NCBI GenBank assembly: GCA_017562135.1
Contig: QEYB01001327.1
Span: 62,001 to 126,000 of the forward strand
Length of the DNA stretch: 64,000 bases
From: Dipylidium caninum
Lineage: Eukaryota > Platyhelminthes > Cestoda > Cyclophyllidea > Dipylidiidae
Direction of reading: 5' to 3'
Shown here: positions 12,218 to 22,942 of the stretch, in pieces
Position numbering within the stretch: position 1 is the first letter of the stretch
Layout: every line of letters starts with the position of its first letter
Notes under the pieces: generated by a model
What the model was told of the DNA's origin: nothing
The model's database searches: none
The model's input: only the letters and a program-made list of their open reading frames with translations
Position numbers and translations under genes: made by a program

Positions 12218-12912
12218 TTAGGCATTGTAAACGTTAATTCCTTCCGGCCACGAAAGGTGCACGAGTTTTACGGTACACTTAAAGAAGCATGTAAATACGG
12301 GAATGTGATGGTTACCTACTGACTCATTCCGATTGGATTTCTTTGCTCCTTCCCTCTTTCTTTCGTTTAATTGAAAGATTCTCGTAGCATTCGGAAACAG
12401 AGTTTTGACACGCATTTCACGTAAACCATTTCCCCTTGTAAGCACGGTGAAGAGTGCATCGCCATTCCAAGGGATGATCACACAGTCCTGGCTTGTTGAC
12501 AATGCAGACACCTTGTTCACTTCACAAAGTTCTTCTTCGCAGTGACTATTCTCTTACGGAGGACTGAGAAACGCCAATGTTGCATGCAATCCTCGATGCT
12601 TACTGTCATACGATTGTGAAAAGATTGGGGAGGAGGCAGGCGTTATTGGCGATAGGCGCACTGGCCAAGAAAGCAAATACGAAGTCACGAGAAGTTTCCA
12701 CGCTGTCCGCTGACAACCCTCTACATTTCGTCAAAGTTAATCACACTGAAATGCATTCGACCTTCTCGCCACTGGAATGCCGCCGCAACAGTGAGACCTT
12801 AACTCTTCCACTGATTTGCATCAGTGCTCTTCCATACACTTTGTACCACAAGGGAAAGCCAAATGATAGCGTTGCCTTGTCCACAACTTTCCCATTAGCC
12901 GATCTTTTATAA
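12218..12912 (-). CDS. Family M candidate gene, left-arm copy (partial)
   Basis: Two exons join in phase on the minus strand. Exon a (12,912-12,747, after a CATATCAG acceptor, donor GTGTGA) contains GFPLWYKVYG, LMQISGRVKVSLLRR and GEKVECIS. Exon b (12,550-12,218) begins CEEELCEVNK, continues CVIIPWNGDALFTVLTRGNG and LFPNATRIFQLNERK, and ends INVYNA-stop. Exon b contains an optional 42-nt in-frame intron (GTAGGT to TTTAAG). The peptide is conserved in two other arms while silent and conservative changes accumulate, which argues for coding. The 5' start was not found upstream. It lies downstream of a family A copy in the same orientation. I do not recognise the family. Confidence 0.42.
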
Positions 12913-13124
12913 CTGATATGAAGAAGCGGATTTCTTCAAATGTGTATGAAATATTTTCCTCCGCATCCCCAACTTTATCATTTCTCGCCACATTCCTATA
13001 ACATTATCTCCTGCTCTTGGCGCACACGGCCTCGTCACATTGAGATTCCGTCTACTCAAACTAACTCACATTGTGATTTGCTCCTCCAACACTCCTAAGA
13101 ACTTAGGAAACGACGTGAACATAT

Positions 13125-13600
13125 GTGGATGTTGATGTTTCCACTCGACATCACAAAGCTAACCCCCACCACCCCCCCTCACGTTATTCAACACGACGGA
13201 ATGGAAGTGGCTACGAGACTATACGCCGAGGGGAGTGTGAACTGTTTGCAAGAACACAGGTAATCACCAGCCTTCTTACTATGCTCTCATGCCACAGTGC
13301 TCTTCCGCCCTCATAACAAGGACCGGCTCCGTCAGCCACACTCGCCTCCTGCACCACCCTCAACCACACTGGTCGGAGTCCACCTCAAAGTGACAACCGA
13401 CACGCTTGCCGACCAGAGTGGTTTAAACGGCGATCGCGGCTGTTGGCGTGTGTCGAGGGGGTAGCCGCTAGTTTATGTGTTCAGTCCTTGACAGACGGAT
13501 AATGAGAGAGCTTGCCTTCAACCAACCCATGCCCTCTCCACGTGGTTACTTGTAAACGGAACAATGCCGCACCATTTACCAGTGCTTTTTTATTGTGCGA
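13125..13600 (+). repeat. Conserved 3' flank of family A copies
   Basis: The segment with CACGACGGAATGGAAGTGGCTACGA-like sequence followed by TCCACCTCAAAGTGACAA recurs beyond the 3' end of several family A copies: 4,905-5,340, 18,832-18,370 (inverted), 29,400-29,165 (inverted) and 58,874-59,340. An open 63-codon frame in three of the copies is a by-product of near-identity and is not treated as a gene. Confidence 0.6.
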
Positions 13601-13661
13601 ACTTCAGGAACCAAATGGGGAGAAATTGCATCCGCCAAAGTGAAGGTCCACAACCCCGCCG

Positions 13662-15497
13662 CTAGTTGGACTCACTGGTGTAGTGATTTTCTGCAATGGT
13701 GAAAGGAAACCGACAAAATAAAATGAAGGATTGGTGAAAATGAGACTGAAAAGTGCGTTCGCATGAAGTGCCACCGCAAAGGCAAGTTGGAAGAAGTGGA
13801 CCCCGATGATTTGACTCGGAACTAATGCATTCCGTTGCCAGGAGAGTGGATAGACTTACCCCAATCTATCACGTAAGTAGCCCAGTACAATGTCCAATCG
13901 TACATGGTCAAACAACAGAGGTACTCAACAGGATCATCCCACTCCAATTCTATTGTGACATTCACAAAGTTTGTCGTCCGTTCTGTTTCCTACAAGGAGA
14001 GCAGTCAGAAGGAAATTTGACTAGTAATTGAGATAGCAATGCTCAAACATCATAATATCACAAATGTGTGCTGCTCGGCTTACTGAGACTGAATATTCCC
14101 GGGAAATTTTCTGTATCCTTTTGCACGGTGCCACGAATATTCTAATAATCATAAGTTGGAATTCTCCCCACCCGTATGGCAAACTAGACAAACAGAAACC
14201 ACCCATTCTAATTTACGTGTCATAAGGCAATAGACTCGACATCCCATCCTCATTACTAATGATGCAACCTACATGGCAGACTTGCAAATTTAGCCTCTTT
14301 GTTGAACTTGCATGTGACTGTCACAGTTTCCTTCTTCTTCGTGGCAATGTAGAAGGAATCATTCGGATCCGCGAAGAGGCCTTGGAAACCGAATGAGAAC
14401 TTTCGTTGGTCATAGTGCAAATGCAGTGAATTGTAATGATGAAGTTTCTTTCATGGCAGCTCACCAGCATCCGAGACACTCCACACGCCATTAGGAAATA
14501 CGGCAATGGACATTGGTGAAAGTGAACCATCGTTCGGGTGGAAGACAATCCGTGCCATGTCATGACGAATAAGACCAGACATCCGCACCTCTGCGTGAGA
14601 CTCGTTGAGTGAGAAAAGGGAGGGGAAAAGAAAAGCATTATCGTGCATGAGGTTAAGAAGCCGCTGTTGTGCTGAGGCTGGTACAGCGTGCGTGTGGCGC
14701 GTAGGTGACCAGTGGACTCGAACGTACCCTGAATGTAGGAACAGTTGAAATATGCACTGGAGCAGTCGCTGCCGCTTATATCGACGAAATCTGATCGCTG
14801 GGGGGGCGGGGGGCGGAGTTACACACCAAACGGACTAGATGAAGTACTAAATTAGCATGTAGGTAGTGAAAGCCAAGACCACTTCAGTGAAATGAATTCA
14901 ACTTACATCGTACGTGCCCGGCAGCGAGAAATGGAGGAAGAACGAACTGTTGACGGGACCGAACACAATTCTGCTTTCCTTTCTGACACTTGAACGCACG
15001 GTCGATGGGTTGTCTTAAAAGAGAGCGTTACAACCACGTTATGATTTCTATTCCCTGTAAGAGGGCTTTCCCCAAGCCGCCGCACCCTCAAGTCCATCCC
15101 CAATTTATTCTACTCACCGTCCCTCTCATTTCACCATGTTCGAATCAGACTTGTCTACCCCGGCCCCTCCGTTGAAAATTCTCCCATTGCAACCAGACTC
15201 TACCAGTCTCGCCTTCCGACCTTACCATCTACTGCATGACGAACGTACGTGTGCTTCTTTAAGTTACACTCGCCTAGGCATTTCCATCAGCTCAACGCAC
15301 GACCACTGGGCTTAGAGGTGTGGCATCTGAGAACAATGGTGCTGGGGAGAGAGTACTAAGTGAAAGCGTCGAGTGGGGTGCTATGGAGAGGGGGCTCAAC
15401 TTACTTCCGTGCACGCCCACGGTCCCAAAATGAGAAGTGTTGCTCCTCCCAAGAAGGTGATGACTTTGAGTAAAGGCACCGCTGCTTCAATCAGCAT
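13662..15497 (-). pseudogene. Family A copy in left palindrome arm, broken
   Basis: All recognisable exons are present on the minus strand: 15,497-15,405, 15,013-14,907, 14,834-14,728, 14,608-14,465, 14,380-14,286, 14,183-14,084, 13,989-13,860 and 13,690-13,662. The lesions are multiple. Exon 1 lacks one base near 15,426. Exon 4 is 107 rather than 97 nt and contains a G-rich tract. The exon 5 acceptor is AC. Exon 6 uses GCAAGT as donor. Exon 7 has an in-frame TAG at 14,144-14,142 where a relative has AAG. Exon 8 has one extra base near 13,969. The terminal exon reads HYTSESN-stop, as in the 59.4 kb copy. AATAAA (minus strand) lies at 13,594-13,589. It is almost certainly not translated as a full product. 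Confidence 0.75.
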
Positions 15498-15749
15498 TGT
15501 TTGTTCAGTTGAGGCCTCCTTCGTGAGCATTACATTTATCCTCTCTCAAGTAGGTAAACATGCGAATTCGTATTGTTTTCCAAGGCCGATATGCGCTCCG
15601 ACTCGCGCCCTTGTCTTGGGATCCACACAGGCTCATACGATGCCATCACGCAAATTTAACCACCCACCGATTACTTTTGCTTTTTGCCTGGCTTCACCGT
15701 GGCAAAGCACGTTGTCGCATTTGCCATCTAAGCGGGATGTCCAACAACA

Positions 15750-16371
15750 AACTGTCAACTTCAGCGTGAGGCCAATGGGTGTGCACGAAGCAAATGACAG
15801 TTAAATCGGCATGAGTTGGCACGACACTTACTTGAATTACGGTGACCTGAACACAACCAGCCTTAGTTTAAAACTTGACAACTGGTGACAAAAGATGCCT
15901 GCCGTGTCGCGATTCACGCAATACAGACGCCTTAACAAAATGCGTCAAACTGGTCATGTCCCACACTCGTTCTCACAATGAGGCTGACTTACATGATGTG
16001 CACTGCTATCTTTGCGGATATGAAGGGGAGGCCGCACTCCCTCTATCTGCTCCAACCGATCTGCTTATAAATCGGTAGGGGTTGGGACGGTCTACATCTC
16101 ATCGTTTGTGGAATTGAAGCGCGTTGGGCAGCACGAGTTGATGGGAAATTCTAAAAATGTCTTTTGCCTCAGTGAAGCCAAGCAGAAAGCAAAAGTAATC
16201 GGTGAGTGGTTAAATTTGCGTGATGACATCGTATGAGCCTGTGTGGACCCAAGACAAGGGCGCGAGTCGGAGCACTTGTCGGCGTTGGAAACCAATGCGA
16301 AGTCGCATGTTGACCTACTTGAGGGAGGATAAATGTAATGCGCACGGAGGGAGACCTCAACTGCACAAAGA
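15750..16371 (+). promoter_or_regulatory. Conserved upstream element of family A genes
   Basis: About 0.6 kb upstream of the ATG at 16,372 is shared with the region before 26,030 and, inverted, with 61,376-62,030; its distal part also occurs at 38,395-38,640. It contains a GATCTGCTTATAAA core. Conservation outside the transcribed exons, at a constant position 5' of the signal exon, fits a promoter plus 5' leader. Transcription start and any enhancer are not determinable. Confidence 0.5.
16066..16071 (+). promoter_or_regulatory. TATA box candidate
   Basis: TATAAA follows GATCTGCT about 300 bp before the ATG of the copy at 16,372. The same GATCTGCTTATAAA string occurs on the minus strand before the copy at 50,809 (51,064-51,069). 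The copies at 26,030 and 61,375 have the variant CTAATAAATAT at the corresponding place. Confidence 0.45.
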
Positions 16372-18380
16372 ATGCTGGTTGATACGCCGTTGCCTTTATT
16401 CAAATTTATCACCTTCATGGGAGGAGCGACACTTCTCATTTTCGGGACCGTGGGCGTGCACGGAAGTAAGTTGCCTCCCGTCTCCTTGACACAATACCCA
16501 ACCCTTCTACTTAACATTCTTTCCCCAGCACCATTGTTCTCAAATGCCACACCTCTAAGCCTCGTGGTCGTGCGTTGGGCTGATGGCAATGCGTGGGCGA
16601 ATGTAAGTCAAACAAGCGGACGTGCATTCCTCACGCAGTAGATGGGAAGAGTGCAAGAGGAGACTGGTGGAGATTGGTTGGACTGGGAGAATTTTCACCT
16701 GAGGAGTGTCGTGAGACACCCCTGAACTGAATAGGGTGCAGTAGGCGAGGATGTGAAAGAAAGAAGGAGAGGAGGCATGAGGGTGAGGGTAGGCTGATTG
16801 GGAATGCAGAGGGTAGAAATAATGATGCATTTGTAACGCTCTCTTTTCTGATGACCCAGTGGCAGGGCGTGCAAGTGTGAGAAATGAAAGCAGAATCGTG
16901 AACGGTCCCGTCAACAGTTCGTTCTTCCTCCATTTCTCACTGCCGGGCACATACGTCGTAAGTTGGATTCTTTTCTTTGAAGTGATCTTAGCTTTCACCA
17001 CTGACATGCTAATTTGGTTATTCCTCTAGTCTGTTGGGGTCTATAAATTCTCCGATATGTCAGTCCTTCACGAAATAAGAGGCAGCAATTGCTCCACCGC
17101 ATTTCAATTGTTCCTACACTCAGGGTACGCTTCAGTCCTTTCCTCGCCTACGCGCCACACTCACGCTGCACCAGCGGAAAGGATAATGTCCTTCTTTTCT
17201 TTGTTGTTTCCTCAGTCAATGAATCTCACGCAGAGGTGCAGATGTCTGGTCTTATCCGTCATGACATGTCGTGGATTGTATTCATGCCGAGCAAACTTTC
17301 ACTATTTCCAATTTCCGTTGCTGTATTTCCTAATGGGGTGTGGGGTGTCCCGGATGTTGGTCAGTTGCCATGACTGTAACTTGATGTTTTCAATTCACTG
17401 CTTTTTCACAATGACTAACAACATTTTTCATTTTTAGGAAATCCCAACAATTACTTCTATATTGACGCGAAGGACAAAGAAACGGTGTCAGTCACTTGCA
17501 GGTTCAACAAGAAGGCGGAAATCTGTAAGTCTGCCATGTAGTCTGCATTACTTATGAGGAAGTACTCCGACTGATTTTATAATTTATTCATATTTGCGTA
17601 TCTTTTTTCTTCTGAACCTTAAGCATTATAGTTGATTTGGGTTTGCATAGATTCTCATACTGGTGGGGAAAATTTCGATCCACATTTTTCGTGACTGACT
17701 CCTCACTTCATTTGTATTTTTAATTTTATTGCCTTATGACACGTTAACTAGCCTGAGGAATTTCTGTTTGTCCAGCTTGCTATACTGCTGGGAAGATTTC
17801 CACTTTCTCTTTACAAGAGCAGTAATGGCACCGTGAAAATTGATACGAACAATTTTCCGCAAGTAGTCGGCCTCAGTAAGCCAACCAGCACACATTTTTG
17901 ATATTATGATGTTTGAGCATTGCTATATCAATTACTAGTCAAATTTTCTCCTGGCTGCTCTCCATGTAGGAAACAGGACGGACGACAAATTTGTGAATGT
18001 CACAATAGAAATTAAGTGGGATGAACCTGTTGAGTACCTCTGTTGTTTGACTATGTACGATTGGACACCGTACTGGGCGACATACGTGATAGATTGGGGT
18101 AAGTCCATCAACTCTCCTCGCAACGCAATGCATTAGTTCCGAGTCAAATCATCGGGGTCCACTTCTTCCAACTTGCCTTTGCGGTGGCACTTCATGCGAA
18201 CACACTTTTCAGTCTCATTTTCACCAATCCTTCATTTTATTTTGTCGGTTTCCTTTCACCATTGCAGAAAATACTACACCAGTGAGTCCAACTAGCGGCG
18301 GGGTTGTGGACCTTCACTTTGGCGGATGCAATTTCTCCCATTTGGTTCCTGAAGTTCGCACAATAAAAAAGCACTGGTAA
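16372..18380 (+). pseudogene. Family A copy in right palindrome arm, frameshifted
   Basis: Exons: 16,372-16,465 (FITFMGGATLLIFGTVGVHG), exon 2 region 16,529-16,602, 16,860-16,957, 17,030-17,124, 17,216-17,359, 17,438-17,524, 17,776-17,875, 17,970-18,098 and 18,268-18,380. Compared with the 59.4-61.4 kb copy, exon 4 lacks two bases at about 17,100 (between CSTA and FNCSYTQ). Exon 6 ends out of phase. Exon 9 lacks one base, so the usual stop is bypassed and the frame runs to a TAA at 18,378. The exon 3 acceptor has changed from CAG to CTG, but a CAG nine bases on keeps the phase. AATAAA is at 18,362-18,367. Exon sequences otherwise look constrained. It is either a recent pseudogene or affected by base-calling errors. 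Confidence 0.7.
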
Positions 18381-19042
18381 ATGGTGCGGCATTGTTCCGT
18401 TTACAAGTAATCACGTGGAGAGGGCATGGGTTGGTTGAAGGCAAGCTCTCTCATTATCCGTCTGTCAAGGACTGAACACATAAACTAGCGGCTACCCCCT
18501 CGACACACGCCAACAGCCGCGATCGCCGTTTAAACCACTCTGGTCGGCAAGCGTGTCGGTTGTCACTTTTGAGGTGGACTCCGACCAGTGTGGTTGAGGG
18601 TGGTGCAGGAGGCGAGTGTGGCTGACGGAGCCGGTCATTGTTATGAGGGCGGAAGAGCACTGTGGCATGAGAGCATAGTAAGAAGGCTGGTGATTACCTG
18701 TGTTCTTGCAAACAGTTCACACTCCCCTCGGCGTATAGTCTCGTAGCCACTTCCATTCCGTCGTGTTGAATAACGTGAGGGGGGGTGGTGGGGGTTAGCT
18801 TTGTGATGTCGAGTGGAAACATCAACATCCACATATGTTCACGTCGTTTCCTAAGTTCTTAGGAGTGTTGGAGGAGCAAATCACAATGTGAGTTAGTTTG
18901 AGTAGACGGAATCTCAATGTGACGAGGCCGTGTGCGCCAAGAGCAGGAGACAATGTTATAGGAATGTGGCGAGAAATGATAAAGTGGGATGCAGAGGAAA
19001 ATATTTCATACACATTTGAAGAAATCCGCTTCTTCATATCAG

Positions 19043-19531
19043 TTATAAAGATCGGCTAATGGGAAAGTTGTGGACAAGGCAACGCTATCATTTGGCTTTC
19101 CTTGTGGTACAAAGTGTATGGAACAGAACTGATGCAAATCAGTAGGAGAGTTAAGGTCTCACTGTTGCGGTGGCATTCCAGTGGCGAGAAGGTCGAATGC
19201 ATTTCTGTATTTGCATTCAAACGAAGGTTGACAATTCCCATCTTGGCCAGCGTGCCTATCGCCAGTGAAGCCTGCCTCCTTCCCGTTATCTTCACGATTA
19301 TATGACAGTAAGCGTCGAAGATTGCATGCAACATTGGCGTTTCTCAGTCCTCCGTAAGAGAATACTCACTGCGAAGAAGAACTTTGTGAAAAGGAGAATG
19401 TGTCTGCATTGTCATCAAGTCACGACTGCGTGAACATTCCTTGGAATTGTGATGAACTCTTCACCGTGCTTACAAGGGGAAATGGTTTACGTGGGGTGCA
19501 GGTCGAATCTCCGCTTCCGGATGCTGCTTGA
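19043..19531 (+). pseudogene. Family M copy in right arm, decayed
   Basis: Exon a (19,043-19,206) keeps LMQISRRVKVSLLR and GEKVECIS. It lacks one A near its start and one C before the WYKVYG motif, and its donor is GTATTT. Exon b starts at 19,361 with CEEELCEKEN and keeps CVNIPWNCDELFTVLTRGNG, then meets TGA at 19,529-19,531, where the other copies continue. Substitutions relative to the left arm are largely without indels inside the motifs, consistent with past coding. Confidence 0.4.
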
Positions 19532-19955
19532 ACACCTCCGTTAAAAGAAACAAAGAGGGGAGGAGCAAAGAAATCCAGTTGGAATGAGTCAGTAGGAAAC
19601 CATCACATTCCGTATTTATGTGCCTCTTTACGTTGTACCGCAAAACACGTGCAACTTTTGTGGTCGGAAGGAATTAACATTTACAATGTCTAAGTTCCAC
19701 AAAGGATTGAAGGGATTCACTGGCGCAAACGAAGTCTAAATGTTGATTAAGCCTATGAAATAACTGATGACGTTTATTATCCTACTAATTGAAAGAGTGA
19801 AGGCAGAGGACAGGCAGATTGACTCCCATTGACACCTTAGATCCTGCGCGAGGGCAGAGAGGGCGAGAGGATGTGTTCGAGAAAACACACAATTCCTTAG
19901 AGAGGAAAAAAGCCTATATTAGGCACCCCAGTTTCAACCTAACTTTCCGATGTAG

Positions 19956-20136
19956 ACCAAATCGATTTGTTGTAGTGTTAAGTACGCTGAATCAACTGTC
20001 TCATGTGTCAAATGTGTCCTCTGAAGAAGATGTGGAAATATTCAACTCTCATTCAGTGACAAGGATGCCAATCTACTCTCCACGATACAATCAGCCATGG
20101 AGAGGACATGCCCTTCCTCCAGTGGGATACGAATGA
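19956..20136 (+). CDS. Candidate terminal exon (RMPIYSP exon)
   Basis: After a GATGTAG acceptor the frame is open for about 60 codons: NRFVVVLSTLNQLSHVSNVS, EEDVEIFNSHSVTRMPIYSP and RYNQPWRGHALPPVGYE, then stop. The inverted counterpart at 11,776-11,956 shares the peptide but has an early stop. It may be the last exon of family M or of a separate gene. No family was recognised. Confidence 0.3.
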
Positions 20137-21599
20137 GAGTCGAAGAAAATTGTTGGATAGAATTATCGAGAACACCACTGACAATGCTTAGGTTGGGGTG
20201 GTAGTTGGACTAAGATTGGGCGAGAGTTGAAGGAAATGAGGCACGCAGTGGGACTTTCGCCTGTCTACTGGCGAGTTGTGAAATCGGTAAATGGAGGCGG
20301 TGGTAAATGCACTTTTTGCGTTGTATAGCAGTTGCCATTGAAGGCGAACGAGGTGGATGTCGAGCTGCCACTACGGCCACTCGCGGCCACCCTCTGACAG
20401 CATTGCTCCTCGTAAGAAGGCATCAAACACCGAAACTCGCTGACATGAAAGCATGCGGTTAGAAGGAGTGTGATGCGGTTGCCACACTTGGCATTGACCA
20501 ATATGAATCGGGAATGAGACCAGCGGACCGGCAGGTCGGAGTGAAGTGAAGTGGCGTGGAACGGGGTGAAGTGGAACGCGGGGGCCATAAACACAATCGC
20601 CCCCCCGCCTGACTGCAGATCGCGCTTCATGTTTGTACAACCTACGAGTTACATCCAAAAATGTAGGAATTTTCACAACTAGACCAAGGAAGAAAAAAGT
20701 GGCTCATCTTCACTATTGGAGAATCACTTTTACGCCTACAACTCCGCAGTCCATTTACTTCAGACCCACTGTGAAGGTGCCGTGGATGAATTGTCGGAAG
20801 ATGTCTGCTGGCTGCATGACGAGCGGTAAAGCTGTGGACAGGGAAGTTGAGGTGAAACGCCATTATTTCCGGGCGAATTCACATCCGGTGCTCAGACAGG
20901 TAGTTGTAGAGAGGCTCGCTCATTTGGTTCAACCATTCCTTCCACACCGATATTCGCACTCGATTAATTGAATGCCAAACGTCCTGTGCCATGAATGGGG
21001 CGAAGAGAAGTTTATGTGGAAAACGACAGCATTCTCATTGGACACAAGTACTTCGGAGGATGGTCCTGCTACCTCTACTGATCAGTAACTTCTTTCGTCA
21101 ATTTCCCTCACACTGCCTATAACACCTTTCCTTAGGTAGGAGGAAGGGTGAACCAGTTGGAATGTAACAATGACTGGATTTGTACCCATTCCCCATGATT
21201 TGTCTTTTGGGAGGTGGGTGGGACGCTTACTACCCACACCCACCGCGTCGATGTCACAGAGGATTTCCTTCGAGTTTGTACTATTAGATGATTACGGCAA
21301 ACACCGAAAGGAAGATTTGGCGGGAGCAACATTGGTTTGGCGTAGGTGGTAAGGTGAATAAGTTGGAATTTAACAAAGACAGGTTTTGCATGCATTCTCC
21401 AGACTTGTTACTACAAGTCTACGAGGTCGACAACCACTGACGAGCTACTTAGTTCGACTGCCGACTACTCTCCTACATGGCTCTCGCAGGATGGAACAGA
21501 ACTTGGCGGGAATTAAAGTGCATTCGCGCTAAAGCCACACTATGAGGCATTCGACAATTTGTGCCATGATCAGAGCGTTATCTCTGAACTGCCAAGTGG

Positions 21600-22942
21600 C
21601 AACCGCTTGTCAGAAAAGTAGGTGTGGGTAGGGTAGAGAAAATGCAACAAGCGAAGTTACGCACTGTCCACCGTTAACCGTACAAAACTCAGAATGATTA
21701 ATGGGACTTGAAGATGCGACACTTCTGCCGTTGACGTGGATAGAAGAGCAGCACTGGTAGTCGATGGGGAAGTAGGAACGTAGTGAGGAAAAGAAAGTAA
21801 TTGGTGAACCGAAGAGAATGATTGGGGGTTGCTGGTAGGCTGGGCATTTGGGACATGGGATTCCTTGTGCTTCATCCCGGAGGTAAATGCCTTAAGCTTA
21901 CCAACCACCTCTTCACAGCCAGAGATGAATCGGAAACATTCTTTTCGACGACAGCCAATGGTGCACTGAAACTCTCCAACTGAGTAGAAAACTCACAGTT
22001 GTCCACCCACCAGTGAGAAATGTGAGAGGTTGTCTCATGAAGCCGCAGACGTAGGTACAATAATCTTTCCTTTCATTTCGACCGTCTGTTTGCCTCTTAA
22101 GTAGCACCGTAGTGGACGCCAGGTAGAGAACGGGAAGGAGTATAATGAATGAGGCGAATCTACTTAGAATGTTCAGTTGACTGGAAAAGGCCTTGAGGAC
22201 ACCACGCACCTCCCTATATCTGCCTATAAGAGGCTGTTTTGTTTCTTCTATAGATAAACAGTGGTAGTAATGTTGAAGAAGAACTCCACATCCAACCTGG
22301 TGTGTGTATGTGGGTGGACAGAAGCGCATGCCACGAGTAAGTGTTTTATTTGGAGGTTGAAAGATGCCCTGCTCAACAGAAGTGTGTAATCGTGCAGAAT
22401 TTGGAAATGAGCGAATGTAAATGTGCTTTTGACGTGGAGGAGGTAAGAGTGAAAGTGGGAACTTTGGTGACTTTATTCAAGTTAGTATGATCGGCAACGC
22501 GACGGCCTCGACCATCTACTCCCGCTTTTCGTGCTGGCACTTCAGAACTGGGCTTTGCATGTCACTATTTATTCATTCTTATCCCAATTTAAAAAACGAG
22601 GAGATGAACTAATAGCCTCGACGCAAGTAGTTACTAGAACATCCACTCACGAATTAGGTTCAGAAGTAATAAGGTGGATGAAGAGCGTAAAGGAACCCAA
22701 GGTTGTTACGAAGGGATGACTGGCTGAAAGGGAAAAGACGATGACTGTGACTAGTTGGGGAGAGACTGCAAGGTCGACGAATATGAAATGGTCTTCTTAA
22801 TCCACCACCAATGCCAAACCTACTTAATTCCATCTTCATGAGACCTTCCAGATATTCATTGGACAAGGGTATATTTCGAGAGTAATTCCTTTGTTGCTCG
22901 TTCTAATCGCCATTGAATGGCTAATGCAGCAAAAACGAGCAT
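21600..22942 (-). pseudogene. Family N candidate gene, best internal exons but frameshifted
   Basis: Minus-strand segments in order. ATG at 22,942 gives MLVFAALAI. A frame then reads NEYLEGLMKMEL...RRPF...RPCS...NNLGFLYALHPPYY, ending at 22,660. About 22,300-22,030 gives GRYREVRGVLKAF, the hydrophobic FASFIILLPVLYLASTTVLL, and CTYVCGFM. A cysteine-rich piece, GEFQCTIGCRRKECFRFISG, ends at a GTAAG donor near 21,910. After an intron and a CCCAG acceptor (about 21,860) an exon contains YQCCSSIHVNGRSV and FCTVNGGQC. One-base shifts between the first segments and a TGA before the cysteine-rich piece show damage. Homologues lie at 7,569, 33,200, 36,300 and 54,629. It is probably a secreted or one-pass membrane protein; the family was not recognised. 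Confidence 0.4.

Larger units (their letters stand above)
11170..15745 (+). repeat. Left arm of imperfect palindrome
   Basis: This arm is matched by the inverted arm at about 16,120-20,800; for example 13,125-13,316 mirrors 18,641-18,832, giving a centre near 15,980. Within the arms many stretches are identical over tens of bases. A third copy in this orientation lies at 57,900-61,640. The arm carries a family A copy (13,662-15,497) and a family M copy (12,218-12,912), both on the minus strand. Part of the outer arm also recurs, much more diverged, at 34,080-35,200. Confidence 0.8.
16120..20800 (-). repeat. Right arm of imperfect palindrome
   Basis: This is the inverted counterpart of 11,170-15,745. 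It carries a plus-strand family A copy, a plus-strand family M copy and the candidate terminal exon at 19,956-20,136. The two arms are separated only by the upstream element of the plus-strand gene, so the family A copies are head to head. Confidence 0.8.

Noticed and set aside
13125..13316. 63-codon frame present at 13.1, 18.7 and 58.9 kb
   Set aside because: The conservation reflects near-identical duplication of the 3' flank. The diverged relatives at 4.9 and 29.3 kb do not keep the frame.
16092..16589. 165-codon minus-strand frame opposite exon 1 of the right-arm copy
   Set aside because: Antisense shadow of the signal exon and promoter element. It is open only in recently duplicated copies.
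17057..17437. Alternative 126-codon frame across exons 4-5 of the right-ar copy (and similar ones at 26.7, 50.0 and 60.6 kb)
   Set aside because: It reads through introns in the wrong frame. The frame with EVQMSGLIRHDMSWIVF is the one conserved among diverged copies.
20920..20950. tRNA-like GGTTCAACC box
   Set aside because: No A box or cloverleaf could be built around it, and the same string recurs in the 35 kb duplicate without one.
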